NCBI RefSeq assembly: GCF_029866485.1
Contig: NZ_CP092332.1
Span: 2,108,001-2,172,000 of the forward strand
Source: Flavobacterium keumense
GTDB taxonomy: Bacteria; Bacteroidota; Bacteroidia; Flavobacteriales; Flavobacteriaceae
Direction: 5' to 3'
DNA: 64,000 nt
Shown: piece after piece, positions 35,373 to 45,213 of the stretch
How the letters are laid out: every line of letters starts with the position of its first letter
Numbering within the stretch: position 1 is the first letter of the stretch
The notes under the pieces: generated by a model
What the model was told of the DNA's origin: nothing
The model's input: only the letters and a program-made list of their open reading frames with translations
The model's database searches: none
Position numbers and translations under genes: made by a program

Positions 35373-38300
35373 TTAGTCTTCTTCTGGAATTATAGCTTCC
35401 TGATTTCTTTTGGGTGCTTCCTTATTTGTCTTTTTTGAATTCGAAAAACGGATATAATCAGGGGTCATTTCTGAATCTTGGTTTAAATATTCTGCCGGAA
35501 TTGTTTCAAAAACACGTTGCTTTTTAAACATTTTAGTCACTAGCTCTTTAAAAGTATCGAAATCTACCTCATACGAAATACCTGCCCCTTGAGTATAACC
35601 AATTCCTTGACCTATGTAATTTACATCATTTTCTTTATTAAAAAACCTCAGGTTCATTGTTCCCTCATCATTTAAACGCCATAATATTTCCAAATTGCCT
35701 ACAAAAGCTGTTTGATTAATTCCCCCAAAAGGAACTCCAAATTTACCATTAATAGTTAGTCTATCATTAATTTTAGATGAAATTGATGCCTCAAATCGAC
35801 CATCTGTTTCTTTACCTAGCCTTCTATCAGCACCTACAAGATTAATCCCTACATTAAACTTTTCATCGTCGGATTGTATCACGTTACCCAGTAAGCCTGA
35901 TGCGGTTTCGAACAAACTCCCTGACAAGTCTGTCTTGCTAATTCCTTCAGAACTTAAAAAACTTCCTGACGATAAAAGATATAATGCTTGTGTTTGACGC
36001 ACTTCTTTGTCATACAATTTAGTTTGTATCTCTGATTTTAAAACATTACTTACAGTTGGAAATTCAATATTAAAATCAGGTTCTGGACTCATTAAATCTC
36101 CCTTAATACCAATTACTACTTCAACCGGTACTTTCTTGTTGAATGAGGAATTATCTATCAATAAAGAAGGATTAGCAGTAGTTTTGTACACCGCTTCTAA
36201 ATTAAGTTGTGCCCTTAGAGGATTTCCATCCCAAGAAATAGAGCCTCCTTTTTTAACATTAAATTTTTTAGTAATACCGGTTGTTCTAAAATTATACGTT
36301 CCTTCATACGCTTGGAAATCTCCCCACATATTAAATTTACCCAAAGTATTAATCTTAAATAACAACGATCCATTCCCCTTACCCTTCATCCCGTGTCCTG
36401 AATTTCGATCTAAAATAACCTCTACCTCAGCATCTGGAGTAATATCAAAATCAAATTCTAACTCTAAACCATTATAATCTCTAACTTTCTCTACAATTCC
36501 TTGTTTCAAATTGAATTTTTCTTTTGCTGTGATAAAATGCATGAAAGCATTATCACTTACACTTTCTGCGTTATTGATTGGGATTTTTATTGTTGTTCCT
36601 TTCTCTGACTTAGCATCAACCTTCACAAACAATGCATTTGTAAGCCCTTTAATACTCGCAACTCCATTAATATAAGCAGTGCCAAAATAGGCCGCATCCT
36701 CATTATCTTTAGTATCTAGTGACAGTAATCTTTTAGACGTAACTGTTAAATCCAATTTCCAATCTGAGAAATTCTTATGCTCAATGGTTCCATTTAAAAG
36801 TCCTTTGGTGCCATATTTAGAATCTGTTAGCAAATTATTTCTAAATAAGAATTTCTCATCTGTCAAATCAATAATGGTTTTATCAGTCAAAAAATAATCT
36901 GTTCCCAAATACGGAATACCCATTCCTGCTTTATCAAGATAAAGACGACCGTTGATTTCAGGTTTTGTAAAATTTCCTTGAATCGTTGCATTTCCAGATA
37001 CCAAACCTCTGATATTAGACAAAACCTCTCCTCCTATTGGCTCTAATGTTGCCAACTTGAATTCATCTAATTTTAATCGTAAATCTATTACTGTCTCATT
37101 GTTTTTTACTTGAAAATTTCCACTCGCATTAAACGATTCGAAACCCTCTTTTTTTATTGTAGAGTTTATAGTGAATTTAGATAAATTTTCATCTCCCTCG
37201 ATATCCAAATCGAGCATGCCTAAATTCGTTTTATTCAAACTCAATTGATCAATCTTTAACGAGGCTGTTGGGCGGTATACGATTTTGTCTTGTTTAAAAT
37301 TAACCTCCCCGTTAATTTTACCATCAAAAACAAACAATTCATTTTCTGGAGTAATTTTATTCAAATTCACATCCTTAAAATTCAATTTTAAATCTTTATA
37401 CGAATTTCCTCTAGTCGTACCTAACAACTCTATTCTTTGATTTTCATGCGATAAAACAATATCTTCAATAGCAAACTCTTTTAGTTCTTTATCAAAAACA
37501 ATTCGATTGTCTTGGGTATCATTTTCGTTCAAAAACCATAAATAATCCTTGAATTTTACTTCTGATTTACTAATACCAACAACATTTTTTTTGTCTTTAT
37601 TAATGGTGTGATATAAATTCAAATTGAAATAATCCTCGCCTTTTGCTCCTCCTTTAAATTCCGTACGAAAAAACAAGGAATCTTTCATTGTAACATTAAT
37701 CAAACTAAAATCACGTATCTTATAATACTTCGATTTAATAGAATCCAATTCGATATAAGCATTATACAATGGATTTTTATTATCTACATTAATCCTAACA
37801 TTATCAAACGTATTCTTAGCAGCAATTATCTGAGGTGAATTAAAGTTAAGTTTGAATTCATTCTTATCCGAATTGATTTTTCCTTTTACAATTGTATTCG
37901 TTTCAATAGAAATTTCAGGAAAGAGTACTTCGACAATTTTATTATTAATTGAAAAATTAAAATTTAAAAATTGCCCTTTCTCTACCTTATTTGGTTTGTA
38001 ATTGGTATAAAGACTACCTAATGAATTTTCAACTAATTTTCGTAATTGATTGAATTTGTATTTACCCTCAATCTTACCCTCCACAATATCTGGAGAATTA
38101 ACTGTTATCGTTCTAATATTATTTCCGTCAAAACTAGAATTAACCTTAAAATCAGTAAAGAAATAAGTCGATTTAGAGTTTGTATAGGTAGTTTCGTTTA
38201 CAAAGACATCTCCTTGTAAGTTATCTACCGAATTCCCAGCAACTTGAACCACAATATCTCCTTTCAGTAATGAAGTCGCGTCTTTAGTAAACTTGAGTTG

Positions 38301-39860
38301 GTACAAGTTAGCATGGTCAATACCAATATGAAAATCAAATCGGCTATCTTTTTTAGTCCAATCGACTAAACCATCAAATGTCAGGTTCAAATTAGGGTCA
38401 TGTACAGTAACTTTCCCTTGATAAATAGGCATTTTAAAATTCCCATTTACCTCTAAATTGTGATAGGAATAATTATTATAATCCATTTGAGAGATAGCAC
38501 CTTTGATTTGTGTATTCAAATATTTCTCAGTAAAACCTATCCCATCAATAGCAAGATTCAAACTGATTTTACCCAAATCTTTTTCAGAAACAAAAGTTCC
38601 TAAGTCAAATTTATCCAAAACTACATTTCCAACATAAGAAGCTTTATCAATAAAATCAATAGAATGCATCACAAAATTTGATTTTACATTTCCTAAAGCA
38701 GTAGTCATTGTAAAGTTCGCATCAATATCTTTTGTAGTTAATTCCGTTGTTCCAACTAAATTAAACTTACCTAATTTTTCTAAGTTAGCTGGCAATGTTT
38801 TTCCGAGAACATTAGGCAATAAAGTCACTAAATCATCATAACTTGACGAAAGCGTACTGAATTTTCCTTTCATGTAGAATTCTTGTCCTTTATTGGGAAA
38901 CAAATTTTTAAATCGGATAGCGCCAATCATTTTGCTTTTTTTAGAATCCACCAAATTCAATTGACTGACTTTTAAATTATTCAGTGTTCCTAATAAATTG
39001 GCTTTAGTATAAAAGAATTGGTTTTTACCTAGTTCTTTGTAAAAACAACGAATATCATTTGAGGCCAAAGTAGATGAGGCCAATTGAACATCAAATTGTA
39101 CTTTGTTATTGAAATCCGCAAAATCTTCAATCTTATAATTCAAAGTAACATTCGCTTTTAACTCGGAATTTTCCTTAGTTAATGCTTCTAACTTCGTTAA
39201 TTTGATTTGCTTTTTGGTATAACTAAAGATTCCACTTAATTTTTTTACATACATTCCCCGATGATCTAAAAAAGACATTTTCAGAATATTGGTATTTACA
39301 TCAGGACCGTACAATTTGAAATCAGAAAGTTGGATATTTAATTTTGTAAAATCAACATCCTTCGGAATAACTCTATTTTCGTCAGTTAAAATAAAATGCC
39401 CATTGGTAATCTGAGCATCTTGCGCGGTCAATAAAAAATGTTTTTTAGACGGTTTCCCTTCTCCAAAGGCATTAATAAAAACGTCTATATTAGTCAGCTT
39501 TTCTTTCTTATAGGTTTTCAAATTAAATACCAATCCATCTAAACTCAAGTCACTAAAGATCAAATCTCCATCCAATAACTTCTTTCCGTCTAAAATGGTG
39601 GTCTTAATTCGATTTGCGTAAATTAAAGTATCTTGATGGTGATCTCTAATCAATACATTTTTAAATTTTACTCCGCCAAAAGGAGAAATTGCCACTTGTT
39701 CAAGTGTAATTTCTGTACCAAAATCCTCCTTCAAAGAAGTCATTACATATCGAGCTATCTGAGTTTGCACCACTGGCAAGCTCAACACAATACCAAACAC
39801 AAGCAACAGGAGTATACATCCTATTAACAAACGAGATACTATTTTTTTGATATTTTTAAT
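35373..39860 (-). CDS. TamB-family translocation/assembly protein
   Basis: A very long protein (about 1485-1495 residues) with one N-terminal membrane segment (LLIGCILLLLVFGIVLSLPVV), then thousands of bases of beta-rich repeats such as NGKFGVPFGGINQTAF, ending in a TamB domain (about 1000-1430) with FAEYL-like hydrophobic strands. TamB/AsmA-like proteins form a hydrophobic groove across the periplasm for phospholipid transport or barrel insertion. No ATG starts the frame: TTG at 39830 puts the membrane segment at the very end, while an in-frame ATT at 39860 adds basic residues IKNIKKIVSR, a better membrane anchor. I give the longer limit; the start is unsure. Confidence 0.85.
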   Translation of the reverse strand: MKNIKKIVSRLLIGCILLLLVFGIVLSLPVVQTQIARYVMTSLKEDFGTEITLEQVAISPFGGVKFKNVLIRDHHQDTLIYANRIKTTILDGKKLLDGDLIFSDLSLDGLVFNLKTYKKEKLTNIDVFINAFGEGKPSKKHFLLTAQDAQITNGHFILTDENRVIPKDVDFTKLNIQLSDFKLYGPDVNTNILKMSFLDHRGMYVKKLSGIFSYTKKQIKLTKLEALTKENSELKANVTLNYKIEDFADFNNKVQFDVQLASSTLASNDIRCFYKELGKNQFFYTKANLLGTLNNLKVSQLNLVDSKKSKMIGAIRFKNLFPNKGQEFYMKGKFSTLSSSYDDLVTLLPNVLGKTLPANLEKLGKFNLVGTTELTTKDIDANFTMTTALGNVKSNFVMHSIDFIDKASYVGNVVLDKFDLGTFVSEKDLGKISLNLAIDGIGFTEKYLNTQIKGAISQMDYNNYSYHNLEVNGNFKMPIYQGKVTVHDPNLNLTFDGLVDWTKKDSRFDFHIGIDHANLYQLKFTKDATSLLKGDIVVQVAGNSVDNLQGDVFVNETTYTNSKSTYFFTDFKVNSSFDGNNIRTITVNSPDIVEGKIEGKYKFNQLRKLVENSLGSLYTNYKPNKVEKGQFLNFNFSINNKIVEVLFPEISIETNTIVKGKINSDKNEFKLNFNSPQIIAAKNTFDNVRINVDNKNPLYNAYIELDSIKSKYYKIRDFSLINVTMKDSLFFRTEFKGGAKGEDYFNLNLYHTINKDKKNVVGISKSEVKFKDYLWFLNENDTQDNRIVFDKELKEFAIEDIVLSHENQRIELLGTTRGNSYKDLKLNFKDVNLNKITPENELFVFDGKINGEVNFKQDKIVYRPTASLKIDQLSLNKTNLGMLDLDIEGDENLSKFTINSTIKKEGFESFNASGNFQVKNNETVIDLRLKLDEFKLATLEPIGGEVLSNIRGLVSGNATIQGNFTKPEINGRLYLDKAGMGIPYLGTDYFLTDKTIIDLTDEKFLFRNNLLTDSKYGTKGLLNGTIEHKNFSDWKLDLTVTSKRLLSLDTKDNEDAAYFGTAYINGVASIKGLTNALFVKVDAKSEKGTTIKIPINNAESVSDNAFMHFITAKEKFNLKQGIVEKVRDYNGLELEFDFDITPDAEVEVILDRNSGHGMKGKGNGSLLFKINTLGKFNMWGDFQAYEGTYNFRTTGITKKFNVKKGGSISWDGNPLRAQLNLEAVYKTTANPSLLIDNSSFNKKVPVEVVIGIKGDLMSPEPDFNIEFPTVSNVLKSEIQTKLYDKEVRQTQALYLLSSGSFLSSEGISKTDLSGSLFETASGLLGNVIQSDDEKFNVGINLVGADRRLGKETDGRFEASISSKINDRLTINGKFGVPFGGINQTAFVGNLEILWRLNDEGTMNLRFFNKENDVNYIGQGIGYTQGAGISYEVDFDTFKELVTKMFKKQRVFETIPAEYLNQDSEMTPDYIRFSNSKKTNKEAPKRNQEAIIPEED

Positions 39861-39921
39861 ACGTCCCTATTTTTTAATTCTAATTTGACCTTTAAACCAA
39901 GATGCTTTAAATAAAATTCTT

Positions 39922-39929
39922 TAATTTTG
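39922..39929 (+). promoter_or_regulatory. Candidate promoter box for tsaD
   Basis: TAATTTTG fits TAnnTTTG and lies 58 bases before the tsaD start in the divergent tamB-tsaD gap. No TTG is seen at the right distance upstream. Confidence 0.4.
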
Positions 39930-39986
39930 GCTCCTCTGTTCAACAGATACAGAACGCCAAATATAATTTAAAATTCGCGCTTTTTT

Positions 39987-41009
39987 ATGCAAAATTCCGA
40001 GGTTTTTATTCTTGCCATCGAAAGTTCTTGCGACGATACTGCAGCAGCCGTTTTACATAACGATAAAGTACTGTCAAATGTTGTTGCCAATCAATTGATT
40101 CACAATCAATATGGCGGTGTAGTTCCTGAACTAGCTTCAAGAGCCCACCAACAAAATATAGTTCCGGTGATTGATGCTGCGCTGCGAAAAGCAAATATAC
40201 AAAAAGAACAGCTTTCAGCAATTGCTTTTACGCAAGGCCCGGGTTTAATGGGTTCTTTGTTAGTAGGCAGTTCTTTTGCGAAATCAATGGCACTGGCATT
40301 ACAAATTCCGTTAATAGCAGTCAATCACATGCACGCTCACATTTTAGCGCATTTTATTGACGAAGAAGGATTTGACAAACCTGAATTTCCTTTTTTAGCA
40401 TTAACTATTAGTGGGGGGCATACGCAAATAGTTCGTGTAGATGGTTTTTTTAACATGAGCATTATTGGCGAAACAACTGATGATGCTGTTGGTGAAGCTT
40501 TTGATAAAAGTGCCAAAATACTCGGGCTACCCTATCCTGGCGGCCCTTTGGTAGACAAATATGCACAATTAGGAAACCCTAAAGCATTCCCTTTCACCAA
40601 ACCTAAAGTCCCTGGTTTAGATTTTAGTTTTTCGGGATTGAAAACCGCTATTTTGTATTTTATTCAAAAGAAAAAACTAGAAAATTCGAACTTCATTGAG
40701 GAAAACATCAATGACATTTGTGCTTCCATTCAACACACCATTATTGAAATTTTAATGGACAAATTGAAATTAGCGGTCAAAGAAACTGGAATTAAACAAA
40801 TTGCCATTGGTGGCGGCGTTTCGGCTAATTCCGGAATACGCAACACCCTAAAAGAAGCTGAAAAAAAATACGGATGGAAGACCTTCATTCCTAAATTTGA
40901 ATACACCACCGATAATGCTGCAATGATTGGAATTGTAGGTTATCAAAAGTTTTTATCGGAACATTTTGAAACTTCATCGGTAGTTTCGAAAGCAAGAATT
41001 CAATTCTAA
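39987..41009 (+). CDS. tsaD: tRNA N6-threonylcarbamoyladenosine transferase
   Basis: TsaD transfers the threonylcarbamoyl group to A37 of ANN-reading tRNAs, with TsaB and TsaE (not in the window). The 340-residue ASKHA protein has LAIESSCDDTAAAV at the N-terminus, metal-binding histidines in VNHMHAHIL (H114, H118), and AIGGGVSANSGIR near the end. It opens a plus-strand series in which rsmE follows after 4 bases, then the DUF4159 and TrmH-like genes, suggesting an RNA-modification-rich operon. Confidence 0.96.
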   Translation: MQNSEVFILAIESSCDDTAAAVLHNDKVLSNVVANQLIHNQYGGVVPELASRAHQQNIVPVIDAALRKANIQKEQLSAIAFTQGPGLMGSLLVGSSFAKSMALALQIPLIAVNHMHAHILAHFIDEEGFDKPEFPFLALTISGGHTQIVRVDGFFNMSIIGETTDDAVGEAFDKSAKILGLPYPGGPLVDKYAQLGNPKAFPFTKPKVPGLDFSFSGLKTAILYFIQKKKLENSNFIEENINDICASIQHTIIEILMDKLKLAVKETGIKQIAIGGGVSANSGIRNTLKEAEKKYGWKTFIPKFEYTTDNAAMIGIVGYQKFLSEHFETSSVVSKARIQF

Positions 41010-41013
41010 AATT

Positions 41014-41721
41014 ATGCAATTATTTTATAATGCTACTATAAACGAAGCCACTGAAACCTTTTCGTTCGACAGAGAAGAAAGTAAACATATTATTAAAGTA
41101 TTACGCAAAAAGGATGGAGATATCTTATTTGTAACTAATGGTTTAGGTGTTTTATTTAAAACTGAAATAATACTGGCTTCGGATTCCAAATGTACGGTTC
41201 AAATCGTATCTTTTGAGAAAACTGCTCCTGCTCCATTTCGATTGCATTTAGCTGTAGCTCCGACTAAAATGAACGACCGATACGAATGGTTTTTGGAAAA
41301 AGCAACTGAAATTGGCATTCAAGAAATTACCCCTATTATTTGTGATCGTTCCGAGAGAAAAGTTATCAATCCAGAACGTTTTGATAAAATTATTCTCTCC
41401 GCAATGAAACAGTCTAACGAGTTGTATTTACCTAAACTGAATCCTGCTATTTCGTTTAAAGAATTCATGAAACAAAAAAACAACGGACTGCAACTGATTG
41501 CGCATTGTGAAGAAACAGATAAAAAAACATTAAAGTCTGTTTTACAATCGAACACAGATGTTACTATATTAATTGGTCCTGAAGGTGATTTTTCTAATAA
41601 AGAAATTGCGTTGGCATTGGAACAAAATTATATTCCCGTTTCTTTAGGAAATACAAGACTCCGCACTGAAACGGCAGCTGTAGTAGCCTGTCATAGTGTG
41701 GTGTTTTTTAATGAGAAATAA
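41014..41721 (+). CDS. rsmE: 16S rRNA m3U1498 methyltransferase
   Basis: RsmE methylates U1498 of 16S rRNA with SAM. The 235-residue SPOUT-class protein has an N-terminal PUA-like region (FSFDREESKHIIKVLRKKDGD) and the knotted SAM site (ILIGPEGDFSNKEIALA and VSLGNTRLRTETA). The length is typical. It begins 4 bases after tsaD and is followed by 7 bases before the DUF4159 gene, so co-transcription is likely. Confidence 0.94.
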   Translation: MQLFYNATINEATETFSFDREESKHIIKVLRKKDGDILFVTNGLGVLFKTEIILASDSKCTVQIVSFEKTAPAPFRLHLAVAPTKMNDRYEWFLEKATEIGIQEITPIICDRSERKVINPERFDKIILSAMKQSNELYLPKLNPAISFKEFMKQKNNGLQLIAHCEETDKKTLKSVLQSNTDVTILIGPEGDFSNKEIALALEQNYIPVSLGNTRLRTETAAVVACHSVVFFNEK

Positions 41722-41728
41722 ATAGACT

Positions 41729-42367
41729 ATGAGAAAAATCCATCTCTTATTGTTATGCCTATCTTTTCAATGCTTCGCTCAGGAAATTGCCTTAGTAAAA
41801 TACCACGGAGGTGGCGATTGGTATGCTAATCCTACTTCGTTACCCAATTTAATTCGCTTTTGTAATAGCACTATTCAGACGAAAATTAAATCAAAACCGG
41901 CAACGGTAGAACCAAGCAGCCCTGATATCTTTAGTTATCCTTATATCCACATGACGGGTCACGGAAATGTGATTTTCAATCCCGAAGAAGAAACCAACCT
42001 GAGAATTTACTTGAACTCAGGCGGATTTTTACATATCGATGACAATTACGGGATGAACGAATACATTCGGAAAGTCATCAAAAAACTATTCCCATCAAAT
42101 GAATTAGTTGAAATTCCGGTCAATCATCCTATTTTTCAAAAACCTTTTTCTTTCCCAAATGGTTTGCCTAAAATTCACGAACACGATAATAAGCGACCAC
42201 AAGCCTTTGGGATTTTTATAAAAAACCGATTGGTGTTATTGTATACTTTTGAATGTGATTTAGGAGATGGCTGGGAAGATGCCGAAGTACACAATGATCC
42301 TATTGAAGTACGCCAAAAAGCACTGAAAATGGGTGCCAATATTATCAATTACATTTTCAATAATTAA
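41729..42367 (+). CDS. Exported DUF4159-family protein
   Basis: A 212-residue protein with a signal peptide (MRKIHLLLLCLSFQCFAQ, cut near 18). The body matches the DUF4159 pattern as I know it: VKYHGGGDWYANPTSLPNL, YPYIHMTGHGNV, GFLHIDDNYGMNEYI and LYTFECDLGDGWED. It resembles a glutamine-amidotransferase-like fold. Function unknown; DUF4159 genes are frequently beside envelope or AAA-ATPase loci. The stop TAA and the ATG of the next gene share one base (TAATG), so the two are coupled. Confidence 0.87.
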   Translation: MRKIHLLLLCLSFQCFAQEIALVKYHGGGDWYANPTSLPNLIRFCNSTIQTKIKSKPATVEPSSPDIFSYPYIHMTGHGNVIFNPEEETNLRIYLNSGGFLHIDDNYGMNEYIRKVIKKLFPSNELVEIPVNHPIFQKPFSFPNGLPKIHEHDNKRPQAFGIFIKNRLVLLYTFECDLGDGWEDAEVHNDPIEVRQKALKMGANIINYIFNN

Positions 42368-42873
42368 TGCAACTTACTCACGAAAATACGCATTTCGAAA
42401 AGAAAAAATTCCCCATCACCTTAGTGTGTGACCATATTTATTTTCAACAAAATATAGGTTCGCTATTTCGAATTGGAGAAGCTTTTGGCATTGAAAAAAT
42501 TATTTTTATTGGAAAAGACATTCCTCTGACTCTCAGAAAAATAAACAAAACTTCTCGAAGTACTCATTTGCAAGTACCCTACACCATTATTGAAGAAACA
42601 GCAAGTGCAATTGATTATTTATTAGAAAACAAATACGAAATCATTGCTTTAGAAATAGCCGAAACGAGTACACCTATTAACGAAGTAATAGTAAACAAAA
42701 ACCAAAAAATTGCCTTGCTAATTGGAAGTGAAATAGCAGGCATTAGCGAGCCGCTATTAGCTATTGCAAACCAAATTACCCATATCACTATGTATGGCAA
42801 GAACAGCAGTATGAATGTGGTTCAAGCTACTAGTATTGCTTTGTATGAGATTACCAATAGATTGAATCAATAA
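42367..42873 (+). CDS. TrmH/SpoU-family RNA methyltransferase
   Basis: A 168-residue SPOUT methyltransferase without an extra N-terminal RNA-binding domain. The three SpoU motifs are visible: QNIGSLFRIGEAFGI (near 30-44), ALLIGSEIAGISEPLL, and SSMNVVQATSIALYEI. It should 2'-O-methylate a ribose in tRNA or rRNA; the small size resembles TrmL or TrmH-like enzymes, and the target is not known. The start codon overlaps the preceding stop by one base. Confidence 0.88.
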   Translation: MQLTHENTHFEKKKFPITLVCDHIYFQQNIGSLFRIGEAFGIEKIIFIGKDIPLTLRKINKTSRSTHLQVPYTIIEETASAIDYLLENKYEIIALEIAETSTPINEVIVNKNQKIALLIGSEIAGISEPLLAIANQITHITMYGKNSSMNVVQATSIALYEITNRLNQ

Positions 42874-42935
42874 GAAACGTCCTCTCCTTTTGAATCTTTT
42901 CCTATCTTTATGGCATAAATCAATATCTATTTGAA

Positions 42936-44027
42936 ATGATTACATCTAAAACAATTGCTAACGGAATTTTGAGAGCTATAGGAACTTTGGTTGTAATAGC
43001 TATTGCTTTCTATTTTTTATACCAAATCCAATCTGTATTAGTTTATCTACTAGTTGCATTGCTGCTTACTTTAATTGGAAATCCTATTTTAGACTTTTTA
43101 CAAAAGCGATTGAAATTCAACAATACTTTAGCTACAATAAGCACTTTGAGTTTATTTTTTCTCTTAATAATTGGCTTTATCTCTCTTTTCATTCCCTTAA
43201 TTTTGGCACAAAGCGAAAGTTTATCTTTGCTTAACACCAATAAAATAGAGCAAAACATCAACCAATTAATCAATCAAATTGCATTTTTTTTAGAACAACA
43301 TAATATTGATTCTAACAAAGTACTCAAAGAGACAAATCGTAGTTCTAGATTAAATTTTGATTTTATCCCTGAATTATTAAACACTATCATTAGCACCATT
43401 AGTAGTTTTGGGATGGGATTAGCTTCAGTGTTTTTCATTACTTTTTTCTTTCTGAAAGATAAAAAATATTTTACGGAAACTTTAAAAAAATTGATTCCAG
43501 ATAGTCATGAAGAACCAATACTTAATTCTTTAACTAAAATTAATCATTTATTATCTCGTTATTTCATTGGACTATTACTACAACTAGGTATTGTATTTAT
43601 TCTATACATAATCGTCTTGACAATATTTGGCATTCCTAATGCAATCATTATTGCCTTTTTATGTGCGGTACTCAATATCATTCCCTATATCGGCCCTTTA
43701 ATAGCTTCTATATTAGCCGCTATATTAACTATGATTAGCCATTTAGGTAATGATTTTCAAGCAGTAACATTACCTACTACTATTTACATCTTAATTGGAT
43801 TTTGGATTGTACAACTGATTGACAATAATCTTTCACAACCTATTATTTTTTCTAAAAGTGTAAGTTCACATCCTTTAGAGATTTTCTTAGTAATACTTAT
43901 TGCTGGATTTCTTTCTGGTATTTTAGGAATGATTATAGCGGTGCCTTTATACACTATTTTAAAAGTTGTTGGCAAAGAATTTTTTCCAAATAATATAGTC
44001 ATTCAATTAGTAACTAAAAATATTTAG
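42936..44027 (+). CDS. AI-2E (PerM-like) family membrane transporter
   Basis: A 363-residue inner-membrane protein with about eight hydrophobic segments, in the family first linked to autoinducer-2 export (TqsA) but now often seen as general transporters. Hydrophobic blocks: 12-30, 35-50, 60-85, then a polar loop (90-140), and a cluster from 150 to the end with NIIPYIGPLIASILAAILTMI and FLSGILGMIIAVPLYTIL as characteristic sequences. The substrate is unknown. It comes 62 bases after the TrmH-like gene and ends 2 bases before the next gene. Confidence 0.9.
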   Translation: MITSKTIANGILRAIGTLVVIAIAFYFLYQIQSVLVYLLVALLLTLIGNPILDFLQKRLKFNNTLATISTLSLFFLLIIGFISLFIPLILAQSESLSLLNTNKIEQNINQLINQIAFFLEQHNIDSNKVLKETNRSSRLNFDFIPELLNTIISTISSFGMGLASVFFITFFFLKDKKYFTETLKKLIPDSHEEPILNSLTKINHLLSRYFIGLLLQLGIVFILYIIVLTIFGIPNAIIIAFLCAVLNIIPYIGPLIASILAAILTMISHLGNDFQAVTLPTTIYILIGFWIVQLIDNNLSQPIIFSKSVSSHPLEIFLVILIAGFLSGILGMIIAVPLYTILKVVGKEFFPNNIVIQLVTKNI

Positions 44028-44029
44028 TA

Positions 44030-45211
44030 TTGGATTCTCTTATTTTAAATCCCAACATACAGGAATTTATACAAAAGCAAATTGGGGTATCCATTTCAAA
44101 ATTAGCCCTTCAAAAAAATCCCTTTCCTGAAGTAGAATGGATTAGTATTTTGAACCAAATTGAAGCCAAAAACAAAGCAAAAGAAAAGTTACCTACTTGG
44201 TTCAAGACTGCTAACATTATTTATCCTTCGAAGATTTCTGTAGAACAAACTTCGTCAGAAAGAACCGCCGAATACAAATCGAATCTTATCAAAGGAGATA
44301 GCCTTATTGATTTGACAGGTGGTTTTGGCGTAGATGATTTTTACTTTGCTAAAAAAATTAAAAATGTCACGCATTGCGAAATCAATTCGGAATTATCAGA
44401 GATTGTCAAACATAATTTCAACCAGTTAGGGGCTATCAATATTAACTGCATTGCGGGAGATAGCTTAGTTACTTTAGATTCGACTTCCATAAAATGGGAT
44501 TGGATATACATTGACCCTTCTCGACGTAATGATGCCAAAGGCAAAGTGTTTATGCTAAAAGATTGTTTGCCCAATGTACCTGAGAATCTAGATTTCTATT
44601 TTGAAAAATCAGATGCTATTTTAATTAAAACAGCGCCATTGTTGGATATTGCCGCTGGACTATCCGAACTACAAAATGTGAAAACAATCCATATTGTAGC
44701 TTTGGAAAACGAAGTAAAAGAATTGCTTTGGGAATTGCACAAAAACTATTCGGGTGCTATTACAATCAAAACGGCTAACCTTACTAAAGAAACTATTGCT
44801 ACTTTTGAATTTCAACTCAACGAAGCAATCACCGAAGCCAATTATTCACTACCACAGCGCTATTTATACGAACCCAATAGTGTCATTATGAAATCAGGCG
44901 GTTTCAATGAAGTTAGTACTGTTTTCCAATTGAACAAACTGCACAGACATTCTCATTTGTACACCTCCGATGAATTAATTGATTTTCCTGGACGCATTTT
45001 TGAAATTCAAGAAAGTGTTCCTTATACCAAAAAAGAACTCAAAACTCATTTGGAAAATTCCAAATGCAACATTACTACCCGAAACTTTACTGAAACGGTT
45101 GAGAGTATCCGGAAAAAATGGAAAATTAAAGACGGAGGTAATTTGTATTGTTTTTTCACAACCGATATGAATAATGATAAAATAGTTTTAATTTGCGCCA
45201 AAATAAAATAA
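44030..45211 (+). CDS. Class I SAM methyltransferase with THUMP-like region
   Basis: A 393-residue protein with a Rossmann SAM site (DLTGGFGVDDFYFA, about 94-107) and DWIYIDPSRR as the catalytic-motif region, the latter recalling N6-adenine or rRNA methylases. Helical N-terminal residues and a C-terminal part match the Bacteroidota THUMP-like methyltransferases, presumed RNA modifiers; the target is unknown. The start is TTG at 44030, two bases after the AI-2E stop; no ATG is available nearby in frame. The last residues overlap a spurious longer start of the next gene. Confidence 0.82.
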   Translation: MDSLILNPNIQEFIQKQIGVSISKLALQKNPFPEVEWISILNQIEAKNKAKEKLPTWFKTANIIYPSKISVEQTSSERTAEYKSNLIKGDSLIDLTGGFGVDDFYFAKKIKNVTHCEINSELSEIVKHNFNQLGAININCIAGDSLVTLDSTSIKWDWIYIDPSRRNDAKGKVFMLKDCLPNVPENLDFYFEKSDAILIKTAPLLDIAAGLSELQNVKTIHIVALENEVKELLWELHKNYSGAITIKTANLTKETIATFEFQLNEAITEANYSLPQRYLYEPNSVIMKSGGFNEVSTVFQLNKLHRHSHLYTSDELIDFPGRIFEIQESVPYTKKELKTHLENSKCNITTRNFTETVESIRKKWKIKDGGNLYCFFTTDMNNDKIVLICAKIK

Positions 45212-45213
45212 CC

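Noticed and set aside
35373..39830. Plus-strand frames opposite tamB as antisense genes
   Set aside because: They are short, lack starts with promoters, and mirror the codon structure of the real gene.
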